Origin: Myxococcales bacterium
GTDB lineage: Bacteria; Myxococcota; Myxococcia; Myxococcales; Myxococcaceae
Assembly (NCBI GenBank): GCA_009885595.1
Contig: VFKJ01000472.1
Coordinates: forward strand, 1 to 7,326
DNA length: 7,326 nt
Direction of reading: 5' to 3'
The notes beneath the pieces are model-generated. The model was not told the origin of the DNA, did not search any database, and was given only the letters and a program-made list of their open reading frames with translations. Of this stretch, positions 1 through 6,467 are shown in pieces (position 1 is the stretch's first letter; every line of letters starts with the position of its first letter). A program made the position numbers and the translations under genes.

Positions 1-2
1 CG

Positions 3-83
3 GTGCTGCTGGGCGGCGCGTGGCTGGCGCTGCGCGGCAGGGTCACTCCTCCTTCGCCGCGCGCCCTGCAGCCCTCGAGCTGA
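3..83 (+). CDS. C-terminal end of an unidentified membrane protein (partial)
   Basis: The frame starting at position 3 is open from the window edge to a TGA at 81-83 (26 codons). Its first 13 codons all end in G or C and read VLLGGAWLALRG, a typical end of a transmembrane helix. The other plus frames read as Arg/Cys- or Gln-rich text with poorer third-position bias. The last part of the tail (from about residue 13, ending in LQPSS) lies inside the 46-bp direct repeat, read antisense to the gene the repeat comes from, so the natural C-terminus may have been replaced. The stop is 47 nt before the next gene on the same strand, so co-transcription is possible. The protein family cannot be named from this fragment, and with so few codons the call is tentative. 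Confidence 0.4.
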   Translation: MLLGGAWLALRGRVTPPSPRALQPSS

Positions 84-85
84 GC
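40..85 (-). repeat. Left copy of a 46-bp direct repeat; orphan 3' end of a small membrane-protein gene
   Basis: This block matches 2441-2486 at 43 of 46 positions, in the same orientation (differences at 60, 74 and 80). Read on the minus strand it encodes LSSRAAGRAAKEE followed by TGA, against LISKAAGRSAKEE and TGA in the intact gene at 2444-2791. The differences mostly give conservative changes (Arg for Lys, Ala for Ser), as expected of a decayed paralogous 3' end. Similarity fades to the right of 85. No start codon follows the ribosome-binding-like GGAGGAG here, unlike the right copy. Whether this is a gene remnant or part of a wider dispersed repeat cannot be settled from the window. Confidence 0.75.
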
Positions 86-130
86 AACTCCAGCTGCACA
101 GACCCGGTTCCCAATGGCACTATCCCCGAC

Positions 131-1615
131 GTGAAGCCGTGGCCTTCGAGGTCGATCCTTCTGGGGGCGTGGCTCACCGCAGTGGTGAGCGGGCTGGCTT
201 GTGACTTCAGCGCCCCGCGCCGGCAGCACTGCGAGCTCACCGGGCAGTGCGAGTGCTCCGGCGCCAGCTGCTGTGTGCGCACCGGTGCGTGCGGAGAGGG
301 CCTGCCCTGCTGCGATGGCCTGAGCTGCACCCAGGGTCAGTGCGTGGGAGAGGCGAACGTCACCGTGGTGGTGACGCGCCTCGCCGACGCAGGAGGCCGC
401 GTCGTCTCCAGTCCACCGGGGATCGACTGCGGAGAGGTTTGCAGCGCCGCTTTCCAGGGCGAGGGCGAGGTGACGCTGACCGCGGTGCCGGCCCCCCGCT
501 CCGAGCTCGTGTACTTCGATGGCGGCGTGGCGGGGTGCTCTGCTCAAAGCTCGAGTTGCACCATCCCCGCCGGCCAGCGGGCCACCTTCGCGGTCATCTT
601 CCAGCCGTACAATCTGGCCTTCACGCTCTCCCCGGGGTTCCTCCCTGTCGATCTCCTCGGGGTGGGGGACGGCGACGCGCGCTGTCAGACCGCTGCGGAG
701 GACGCGCAGCTGCCCGGCCGTTTCCTCGCGCTGCTGGCCACGGACGCGGGCTGGGTGGGCAACCGCTTCGGATCCGCGCGCGGCTGGGTACGGCCCGATG
801 GGCGCCCCGTGGCAGACACCATGAGGGAGCTCTTTCCCGTCTCCGGCGAGCCCGGCCTCCTCTACTCCCCGGCGGTGAGCCAGTTCGGAAACCCGGTGGA
901 GGGCTCGGTGTGGACCGGGCTCACTGCGAATGGGCTGGCGAGCCCCTCCAGCTGTTTGCTCTTCACCGCGCGCAGTGGAACGCAGACCGCCACCCGCGGC
1001 TCCGCGGAGTATTCGTCCTCCACCTGGGTCGACAACGGCGGCTCCTACGCCTGCGACGAGAACTTCCTCCCCGTCGGCCTGTATTGCTTCGGGTCCGACT
1101 TCACCACGCCGGTGCGCAAGCCCGCGCGGAAGACCGGCCGGCTGGCGTTCCTCTCGAAGAGCACCTTTGAGCCTGGCGACGGAGGCATCGCCCTGGCGGA
1201 TCAGGTCTGCGCCACCGACGCGAGGACCTACGGCCTCCAGGGCAGCTTCCGGGCTGCGCTCGCCCAGCCGGGCGTGGCTGCGAGCGCCCGCTTCGACGCA
1301 GGCCTGCCGTGGAGCCGGGTCGATGGTGTCGCCTTGTCCGCCACCCTGGAGGACCTCCTGGTCTCCCCGGGCAACGTGCGGCTGCTGAGCGCCCCCTGGA
1401 TCGGCCCCGACTTCACGATTGAGGACGTGCAGGTGATGACCGGCGCAGGGGGCTTCGCGGAGCCTGGCTTCGCCGCCACCACCTGTGGCAATTGGACCCA
1501 GACCACCGGCACGGCCATCACGGGCGAGCCGGAGGCCGTCTCACGGCTCTGGTTCGACTATGGGACGATCGCCTGCTCGAGCACCGAGGCCCACGTCTAC
1601 TGCTTCCAGGACTGA
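131..1615 (+). CDS. Cysteine-rich DUF1554-type surface lipoprotein
   Basis: The predicted product is a 494-residue exported lipoprotein of unknown function. A GTG start at 131 is chosen because it gives a compact signal peptide: a basic n-region (KPWPSR), a hydrophobic stretch SILLGAWLTAVV and a lipobox-like SGLAC with Cys24 as the candidate lipidated residue. An open frame from 20 would add 37 uncharacteristic residues. No clear Shine-Dalgarno precedes either start. Domains in order: a ten-cysteine module (residues 34-71, with CC pairs at 47-48 and 60-61); a bacterial B-repeat-like domain (about 77-157, with CGEVC and GCSAQSSSC); and two tandem DUF1554/endostatin-like domains (about 162-321 and 338-492). 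Each DUF1554 copy ends in a YCF motif, and the first contains GARGWVRPDG-like text (SARGWVRPDG). DUF1554 proteins are abundant in myxobacteria and Leptospira and have a lectin-like fold, so an outer-surface binding role is plausible but inferred. The gene ends 3 nt from the convergent operon. Confidence 0.88.
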   Translation: MKPWPSRSILLGAWLTAVVSGLACDFSAPRRQHCELTGQCECSGASCCVRTGACGEGLPCCDGLSCTQGQCVGEANVTVVVTRLADAGGRVVSSPPGIDCGEVCSAAFQGEGEVTLTAVPAPRSELVYFDGGVAGCSAQSSSCTIPAGQRATFAVIFQPYNLAFTLSPGFLPVDLLGVGDGDARCQTAAEDAQLPGRFLALLATDAGWVGNRFGSARGWVRPDGRPVADTMRELFPVSGEPGLLYSPAVSQFGNPVEGSVWTGLTANGLASPSSCLLFTARSGTQTATRGSAEYSSSTWVDNGGSYACDENFLPVGLYCFGSDFTTPVRKPARKTGRLAFLSKSTFEPGDGGIALADQVCATDARTYGLQGSFRAALAQPGVAASARFDAGLPWSRVDGVALSATLEDLLVSPGNVRLLSAPWIGPDFTIEDVQVMTGAGGFAEPGFAATTCGNWTQTTGTAITGEPEAVSRLWFDYGTIACSSTEAHVYCFQD

Positions 1616-1618
1616 CGA

Positions 1619-2437
1619 TTACCAGTTCAGCGCCCAGGTCGCGTTCACGCGGCCGGGCAGCACCACCAGGCCCACGCGCTGATTGGGAGGCGCGCCCAGC
1701 ACGGCCAGCACCGCGGAGGTGATCAGCGCCGCCCCGGCTCCACTGAAGAAGGCGATCGCTGCGATCTGGGCCGCCTGGCCTTCCGCCTCCCAGGTGTTGG
1801 TCTGCGCGGTCCAAAGGCCCCCCGAGGCGAAGTGGCTGGTGAGCCTGGTCGACCGATCCGAGGCCTGCACCGCGAAGAAGCTGCCGGCTCCCGCCAGCGC
1901 CAAGCCGCCGATGCCCACCAGCAGCCAGGGGCGCAACCGAAATGGCTCGGCGGCCGGCGGCTTCTCCCCGGGGCGCAGCGACTCGCGCACCTTCTGGGAG
2001 ATCTCCCTCGCGCCCTCTGCCAGCGCGTTCAGGAGCGCCTCTTCGTTGGCCACGCGCTTGGAGATGAGGGCCAGGGTGCGTGCTGTCTGCACCTCGACCA
2101 CCTTCACGTCGAGCAGGAACGAGCCCCCCAGTTTGGAGATGTTACCCACCACCAGGCCCTCCGCGCCCAGCGCGCCCCCCAGCTCGGCCATGCAGCTCGC
2201 CGCCGAGGCCTCCTCACAACCCAGCAGCTGTTTCTGCCGCTCCAGGCCCAGCAGCGCAGCGATCTCCGCCTGGGTGACCACCGTGACGCCACCCGCGAGC
2301 TGCATCTGGTTCACGAAATACGATTGGTACGCCTCACCGTCCCTGGCGCCGATGTTGGCGAACGTGAGACCGGGGGCCGCGAGGCGAACGGGGTGCGCCG
2401 CGGCGAGGAGGGTGAGGAGGATGGTCGAGGCGAGCAT
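1619..2437 (-). CDS. Exported TolB/FlgO-like protein with two C-terminal membrane segments
   Basis: The product is a 272-residue envelope protein of unknown function. Residues 1-18 form a signal peptide (hydrophobic ASTILLTLLAAA, no lipobox). Residues 22-155 resemble the TolB N-terminal/FlgO-type alpha-beta fold: LTFANIG as the first strand, then VTVVTQAEIAALLG, a loop with two cysteines (Cys74 and Cys82) that could form a disulfide, GAEGLVVGNISKLGG, and LLDVKVVEVQTARTLA. Two hydrophobic helices follow (about 170-190 and 222-248), and the chain ends in an aromatic tail (ATWALNW). The ATG at 2437 is well supported: AAGGAGGAG lies 9 nt upstream inside the end of the preceding gene. It is the last visible gene of the three-gene operon, with stop TAA at 1619-1621 directly facing the lipoprotein gene. 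No terminator is visible in the 3-nt gap. The TolB-like assignment is from pattern recognition; a CsgG-like relative is possible. Confidence 0.85.
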   Translation of the reverse strand: MLASTILLTLLAAAHPVRLAAPGLTFANIGARDGEAYQSYFVNQMQLAGGVTVVTQAEIAALLGLERQKQLLGCEEASAASCMAELGGALGAEGLVVGNISKLGGSFLLDVKVVEVQTARTLALISKRVANEEALLNALAEGAREISQKVRESLRPGEKPPAAEPFRLRPWLLVGIGGLALAGAGSFFAVQASDRSTRLTSHFASGGLWTAQTNTWEAEGQAAQIAAIAFFSGAGAALITSAVLAVLGAPPNQRVGLVVLPGRVNATWALNW

Positions 2438-2440
2438 GCC

Positions 2441-2486
2441 GGGTCACTCCTCCTTCGCCGAGCGCCCTGCAGCCTTCGAGATGAGC
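2441..2486 (-). repeat. Right copy of the 46-bp direct repeat (3' end of the small membrane-protein gene)
   Basis: This is the functional copy of the repeat. It contains the last codons and TGA of the 115-residue gene and the ribosome binding site of the gene after it. The two copies lie 2401 bp apart in direct orientation and bracket the DUF1554 lipoprotein gene and the TolB-like gene. Because the protein sense is kept on the minus strand in both copies, the duplicated unit was probably this gene end rather than an unrelated intergenic repeat. Confidence 0.75.
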
Positions 2487-2791
2487 CACATCACCCCGCC
2501 CACCGCGAGGCCCAAGGTGAAGATCACCGCCACGGTGGTGAAGCCGTAGATGAAGCGCACCCCCAGGGGGCTCAAGCGCTCCTCCACCCAGGCGCGGCGC
2601 AGCGGCTCGAACAGGCCGAACAGCTCCAGGGTGCGCGCGGGGAACGCCTCCAACGAGAGCGAGACCCGCTCGATCCACCGCGGGTTCCAGGCGCGGCGCA
2701 CCAGCTCCACCGCCACCGCGATCACCAGGTAGATCCCGGAGAGGATGGTGGCGTTGGTGAGGCTGATCTTGAAGACGGGAACGTTCGCCAT
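2444..2791 (-). CDS. Small inner-membrane protein with two transmembrane segments
   Basis: I do not recognise this 115-residue protein. It has two hydrophobic segments, about residues 13-30 (ATILSGIYLVIAVAVELV) and 82-105 (YGFTTVAVIFTLGLAVGGVMWLI). Between them lie about 50 polar residues with many Arg/Glu, including RRAWNPRWIERV and EPLRRAWVEERL; the C-terminus is charged (GRSAKEE). The positive-inside rule suggests a cytoplasmic loop and both ends in the periplasm, but the basic tail makes this uncertain. The ATG at 2791 lies 5 nt after the TPR stop. A GTG at 2800 would overlap that stop and add three residues; neither has a strong ribosome site. Its position between the TPR and TolB-like genes suggests a membrane partner of those proteins. 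Its 3' end is duplicated at 40-85. Confidence 0.82.
   Translation of the reverse strand: MANVPVFKISLTNATILSGIYLVIAVAVELVRRAWNPRWIERVSLSLEAFPARTLELFGLFEPLRRAWVEERLSPLGVRFIYGFTTVAVIFTLGLAVGGVMWLISKAAGRSAKEE
2447..2455 (-). promoter_or_regulatory. Ribosome binding site of the TolB-like gene, inside the upstream coding sequence
   Basis: On the minus strand AAGGAGGAG is followed by nine bases and then the ATG at 2437. It is the only strong Shine-Dalgarno found in the window and is made of the last three sense codons (Lys-Glu-Glu) of the 115-residue gene. Translation of the two genes is therefore probably coupled. The same motif is duplicated in the orphan repeat copy at 40-85, where no start codon follows it. 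Confidence 0.85.
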
Positions 2792-2796
2792 CGCGG

Positions 2797-5700
2797 TCAC
2801 TGCGACAGCTGCTTCTTCAGGGTCGCGATCGTCTTCTTCACCCGTGAGAGATCGCTCTCGTTCTGATCGATCAGCATCACCGCCTCGTACTGGGTGATGG
2901 CCCTGGGGACGGCGTCGCCGCCCTGCTTGGCCAGCCCGTCGGCGTAGGCGAGCCGCGCCTGGCTCCAGGAGCCATCGAGCTCGGCGGCCTTGCCGTAGTG
3001 CTCCACCGCCTTCGCCTCGTCCTTCTCGCGGCGCGCCACCTCGCCTTGGGCGAACCACACGGCGGCGTGGAAGGGCGCGCTGGCCAGGGCGTCGTCCACC
3101 GCCTCGCGCGCGGCCTTGAGGTCGTTGTTGGCCAGCTGCACCCGCGCCAGGGTGGCCTGCAGGAAGCCCTTCTCCCAGGCGTTGGTGGAGCGGGCGATCA
3201 GCTGTCCGAGCACCTCTTTGGGAGCGGGCTTGCCGCGCCCCACCGGCCGGGCGTGCAGGGGCCCTGCGAGCCCACACACCGACTTGGGATCTTCGCGCAG
3301 CGCCGCTTCGAAGGCCTTCACCGCGGTGTCGTTGTTGGCCTGCCGCACGAAGGCGTTGCCGATCTCACAGAAGGTCTCGGCGTCCCGGGGGTTGAGCTTG
3401 TTGGCCTTCTCCAGCGCCGACATCGCGTTCCTGCCGTCACCCCGCGCGAAGAGAATGAGGGCCTTGGTGCGCCACACCTCGAGCTCTTCCGCGGTCTGGC
3501 TCACCTTCGCCGAGGCGGCTTCGGCCTCCTTGAGCTTGCCGGCCTGCAGGTAGACGATCGAAGCGTCCCGCCAGACCTGGTCGAGGGCGGGGTTGTCGAC
3601 CGTCCAGGCGTCGACCTGCTTGAGGGCCTCGTTGATCTTCCCCAGCGAGAGCAAGGTGCGCGTCAGCAGGTGCCGCGAGGGCGCGTGGCTGCCGTTGCGC
3701 TCCACCGCGCGCGTCAGGGGCTCCATCGCCACCTCGGGGGGTACCCCGGCCTTGAGCAGCAGCTCGCCCAGCAGCGCGTTGCCCTCGTAGTCTGAGGGAT
3801 CTTTGGCGGCCTCTTCCAGCTGGGTGCGCGCCTTGTCGAGCGCGCCCTTCTGCATGTACACGCGCGCCAGCGCGACCTGCACCGTCGACTTGTTCTTGCG
3901 CAGGGTGGCGGCGAACTTCTCCAGGGTCTGCAGCGCCTTGTCGCTCGAGCCCTCTTCGGCGACGTCGATGAGCGCGAGGTAGACGGCGGCCTCCGCGGGG
4001 AACTTGCCGTTGACCTGGGTGGAAGAGAGCTCGACCCGGGCCTTCTTCAGATCGTTGAGCCGGAAGTAAGCGACGCCGCGCAGCAGGGCGACCTTGCGGG
4101 CGTCCTTCTCCGGCTTGATGCGCTCGATCAGCTCCTTCTCCCGCGAGCGCGCCAGCAACACCCGGCCCAGGCCTTCCTTCGCGGCCTCGCTCTTGGGCTC
4201 CTGCTTGAGCGCGTCTTCGAACGACTTCTGGGCCTGCGCCATCAGGCCGGCCGAGCGCTGCGCGTTCCCCAGCGCCATGGCGAACTCGAGCCCGTACTGG
4301 GTGTAGAGCGGCTGGCCCTCGCCCAGCGTCTTGAGCGCGTCGTCGTGCTTGCCGCTGGCCGACTGCGCGCGGCCGAGCATCAAGGCGTAGCGGCCCAAAA
4401 GCGCGGTGGGGATCTCCGCCGATTTGGGCAGCCCCTCGAGATCGGAGAGCGCCTCGGGCAGCTCACGGCCCAGCTCCACGCGCGCCTCGGCGTGGCCGAT
4501 GACCCGGGCCGGGTGGTACTTCGAGAGCGACTCCGCGCGGGAGAGCATCTCGAGCGCGTTGTCCCAGTCTTCGAAGGCCAGGTAGTAGTCGCCCAGCGCC
4601 ACCAGCGCGCGGGTGTTGCGGGGGTCGAGCTCGGTGGCCTTCTTGAGCTGCGCCAGCGCCTCGTCGTACTTCTTGTCGGCGAGCAACAGCCGGCCCGCCT
4701 GCGACTTCACGGTGGCCTTCTCGAGCTCGGAGCCCAGCAGCTGTTGCCGCGCCGCCGCCCTGCCCGCCTCGTCAGCGGTGAAGAAGTCGACCACCAGCGC
4801 GAGATCGGGCCTCGCGTTGCGGGCGGCGGGGTTGGCGAAGGCCTGCACCGCGGCGTCGCGATCGGCCGGCAGCCCGCCGTGCTCCGCGTAGAGCAGCGCG
4901 TGGGCGAAGCCGAAGAGCGAGAGCGCCTCGGCGTTGCCGTCGTCCATCTTGAGCGCGTGCTCGAGCGAACGAATGGCCGCGCCGTATTGCTCCTTGGTGT
5001 CTGCGTTGACGGCCGACAGGCCCTTGGCGATCGAGGTGTCGAGGGTCTCGCCCTGGTTCTTCACGCGCGTCCAGATGAAGGAGCCGCCCAGCCCGCCGCC
5101 GACCACCAGGAGGACGGCGAGGGCGGCGATCTTGAGGCCGTGCGCCTGCCAGAACGTCTTCTTCTGCTTGGTGACCTCGAGCTTCTCGCGCAGCTCGCGC
5201 TCGTATTCCTTGGCGATCGCCTCGGTCGCCTGGGTGTTGAAGTGCACGTTGGGGACGTTCGGCGAGGAAGGCGGCTCGAGCGAGTCGTCGGGGATCTCGT
5301 CGAGCAGGCCGCCGCTGCCGCGGGGCTTGGGCTGGGCCACCGGCGTGGGGCCGCGCTGCGCCTGGTTCATGCCCGGCATGGCGAACTCGGACGTGGGCAG
5401 CTCGGACTGCGCGGAGACGATCTCGTCGAGCATGCCCCCCCCGGCGGGGGGCGCCGGCTGCAGCACGGGCGCGCCGGGCACCGGGGGCGAGAGCTCGGGG
5501 TTTTCCACCACCACCGAGGGCTCGGTGTTCGGGTACGAGGGGCGCGGCGGCGCAGCCGGGGCCTCGGGCGAGGCGCCCTGGGAAAGCGCGTCGAAGGTGC
5601 TGGTGAGGCCGCGGAAGGTGTCGGGCTCGTCGGCGCCCCCGGTCATCGCCGCGAAGGGATCGGGCGGCTCGAGACCGCCGGCCTGCGAGGCGGGGAGCTC

Positions 5701-6438
5701 CTGCGTGGGGCGCCCGGGCTCTTCCACCTTGCCGCTGATCATCGGCAGCTCTCCGCTGGGCACCGGCGGCGCGGAGCGATCGAGCGGCGCGCCCGGCGTG
5801 TAGGCGGTCATCAACACCGTGGGCTGAGCGTCGGGGTCGGCCTTGGCGGGGGTGAACCCGGCGAAGACGTCGGCCTCGTCGGACCCGCCGAGCGGAACGC
5901 CCTGGGGGGGCGTGGGGCTGGCGGCGGCCGGTGCGGGGGCCTGGGCAGCAGCCGCGACCGTAGCGAGCGCCTGGGTATCGACCGAGGTGCTGTCGTAGAG
6001 CACGGGCGCCGGACCGCCGGCGAGCGCCTGCTTGGCCTGATCGAGCCACTGGCTGATGCGCCCGTCGTTGGGCTGCAGCACGGCGGCCCGCCTCAAGATG
6101 GGCAGCGCGGAGCGGTAGAGGCCCTTGCGGAGCAGCGCCTCGCCGATCAAGTTGTACGCGTGCGGGTTCTCGCGATCGATGTTCACCGCGAGATCGAACT
6201 GCTTCATCGCGTCGGCGGCCTTGCCGGTGTTGATCAGGGCCTTGCCCCACAACACGCGGCCGACCACCGAGTTCGGGTGGTGGGTGACGCCCTGCTGGCA
6301 CGTCTGAATGGCGCGGTCGTTCTCACCGCGATCGAGGTAGGCACGCGCGAGCTCCACGAAGACGGTGCTCGAAGGATCTTGCGCGAGCATCTGCTCGTAT
6401 TTCTCGACCATCGGCTTGGACATTGCGGGCGCGACCAT
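2797..6438 (-). CDS. Giant TPR protein spanning the inner membrane (possible AgmU/GltD-NfsD relative)
   Basis: The 1213-residue product is predicted to be a protein-interaction scaffold. Residues 23-125 hold three TPR units (for example VFVELARAYLDRGENDRAI and NPHAYNLIGEALLRKGLYRSA). Residues 140-405 are a Pro/Ala/Gly-rich, probably disordered linker with repeated short motifs. Residues 404-428 are a charged helix (EYERELREKLEVTKQKK), followed by one transmembrane segment at about 435-456 (KIAALAVLLVVGGGLGGSFIW). About 750 residues of further TPR-type helical pairs follow (for example KKYDEALAQLKKATELDPRN and DRGNAMS-type units). There is no signal peptide, and the basic stretch before the membrane segment puts the N-terminus in the cytoplasm and the C-terminus in the periplasm. 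It is the first gene of a tight operon. Starts at 6438 or 6423 (Met6, MSKPMVEKYE) are both possible; neither has a ribosome site. The size and dual cytoplasmic/periplasmic layout recall the myxobacterial AgmU/GltD protein; this link is from memory and unproven. Confidence 0.92.
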   Translation of the reverse strand: MVAPAMSKPMVEKYEQMLAQDPSSTVFVELARAYLDRGENDRAIQTCQQGVTHHPNSVVGRVLWGKALINTGKAADAMKQFDLAVNIDRENPHAYNLIGEALLRKGLYRSALPILRRAAVLQPNDGRISQWLDQAKQALAGGPAPVLYDSTSVDTQALATVAAAAQAPAPAAASPTPPQGVPLGGSDEADVFAGFTPAKADPDAQPTVLMTAYTPGAPLDRSAPPVPSGELPMISGKVEEPGRPTQELPASQAGGLEPPDPFAAMTGGADEPDTFRGLTSTFDALSQGASPEAPAAPPRPSYPNTEPSVVVENPELSPPVPGAPVLQPAPPAGGGMLDEIVSAQSELPTSEFAMPGMNQAQRGPTPVAQPKPRGSGGLLDEIPDDSLEPPSSPNVPNVHFNTQATEAIAKEYERELREKLEVTKQKKTFWQAHGLKIAALAVLLVVGGGLGGSFIWTRVKNQGETLDTSIAKGLSAVNADTKEQYGAAIRSLEHALKMDDGNAEALSLFGFAHALLYAEHGGLPADRDAAVQAFANPAARNARPDLALVVDFFTADEAGRAAARQQLLGSELEKATVKSQAGRLLLADKKYDEALAQLKKATELDPRNTRALVALGDYYLAFEDWDNALEMLSRAESLSKYHPARVIGHAEARVELGRELPEALSDLEGLPKSAEIPTALLGRYALMLGRAQSASGKHDDALKTLGEGQPLYTQYGLEFAMALGNAQRSAGLMAQAQKSFEDALKQEPKSEAAKEGLGRVLLARSREKELIERIKPEKDARKVALLRGVAYFRLNDLKKARVELSSTQVNGKFPAEAAVYLALIDVAEEGSSDKALQTLEKFAATLRKNKSTVQVALARVYMQKGALDKARTQLEEAAKDPSDYEGNALLGELLLKAGVPPEVAMEPLTRAVERNGSHAPSRHLLTRTLLSLGKINEALKQVDAWTVDNPALDQVWRDASIVYLQAGKLKEAEAASAKVSQTAEELEVWRTKALILFARGDGRNAMSALEKANKLNPRDAETFCEIGNAFVRQANNDTAVKAFEAALREDPKSVCGLAGPLHARPVGRGKPAPKEVLGQLIARSTNAWEKGFLQATLARVQLANNDLKAAREAVDDALASAPFHAAVWFAQGEVARREKDEAKAVEHYGKAAELDGSWSQARLAYADGLAKQGGDAVPRAITQYEAVMLIDQNESDLSRVKKTIATLKKQLSQ

Positions 6439-6467
6439 ACCGAACGCGAGTGCTACCGTCCCGCGCC
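6439..6467. promoter_or_regulatory. Very short divergent intergenic region between the TPR operon and a lipoprotein gene
   Basis: Only 29 nt separate the two divergent ATG codons (44 nt if the TPR gene starts at Met6). No -35/-10 pair and no Shine-Dalgarno is recognisable for either gene. The promoters must therefore overlap here or lie inside the opposite gene's coding sequence, and leaderless or very short 5' leaders are plausible. The functional role is inferred only from the gene arrangement. Confidence 0.35.

Noticed and set aside
115..131. TGGCAC just before the lipoprotein start, resembling the -24 half of a sigma-54 promoter
   Set aside because: The -12 element (TTGC at the right spacing) is missing, and the site would be too close to the start codon.
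43..330. 95-codon minus-strand open frame ending in AAGRAAKEE
   Set aside because: Only the last dozen or so codons resemble a real protein end (the repeat). The rest is antisense to the cysteine-rich part of the lipoprotein, so it is a remnant, not a gene.
1613..1621. Expected bidirectional terminator between the two convergent genes
   Set aside because: Only 3 nt separate the two stop codons and no hairpin with a T-tract is visible in or beside the gap.
1832..2866. 344-codon plus-strand open frame across the TolB-like and small membrane-protein genes
   Set aside because: It runs antisense through two supported genes, is rich in Arg/His/Gln and has no recognisable domain or start signal.
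3220..3300. Possible double frameshift in the TPR gene, where Cys/Gly/Pro-rich text (SVCGLAGPLHARPVGRGK) interrupts the helical repeats
   Set aside because: The other two frames give no better TPR sequence over this stretch, and helical text continues in frame on both sides, so a loop is more likely than a sequencing error.
4772..6301. 509-codon minus-strand open frame in another frame of the TPR gene
   Set aside because: Same strand but shifted frame; the translation is low-complexity Arg/Ala/Pro/Gly text, a product of GC-rich codon structure.
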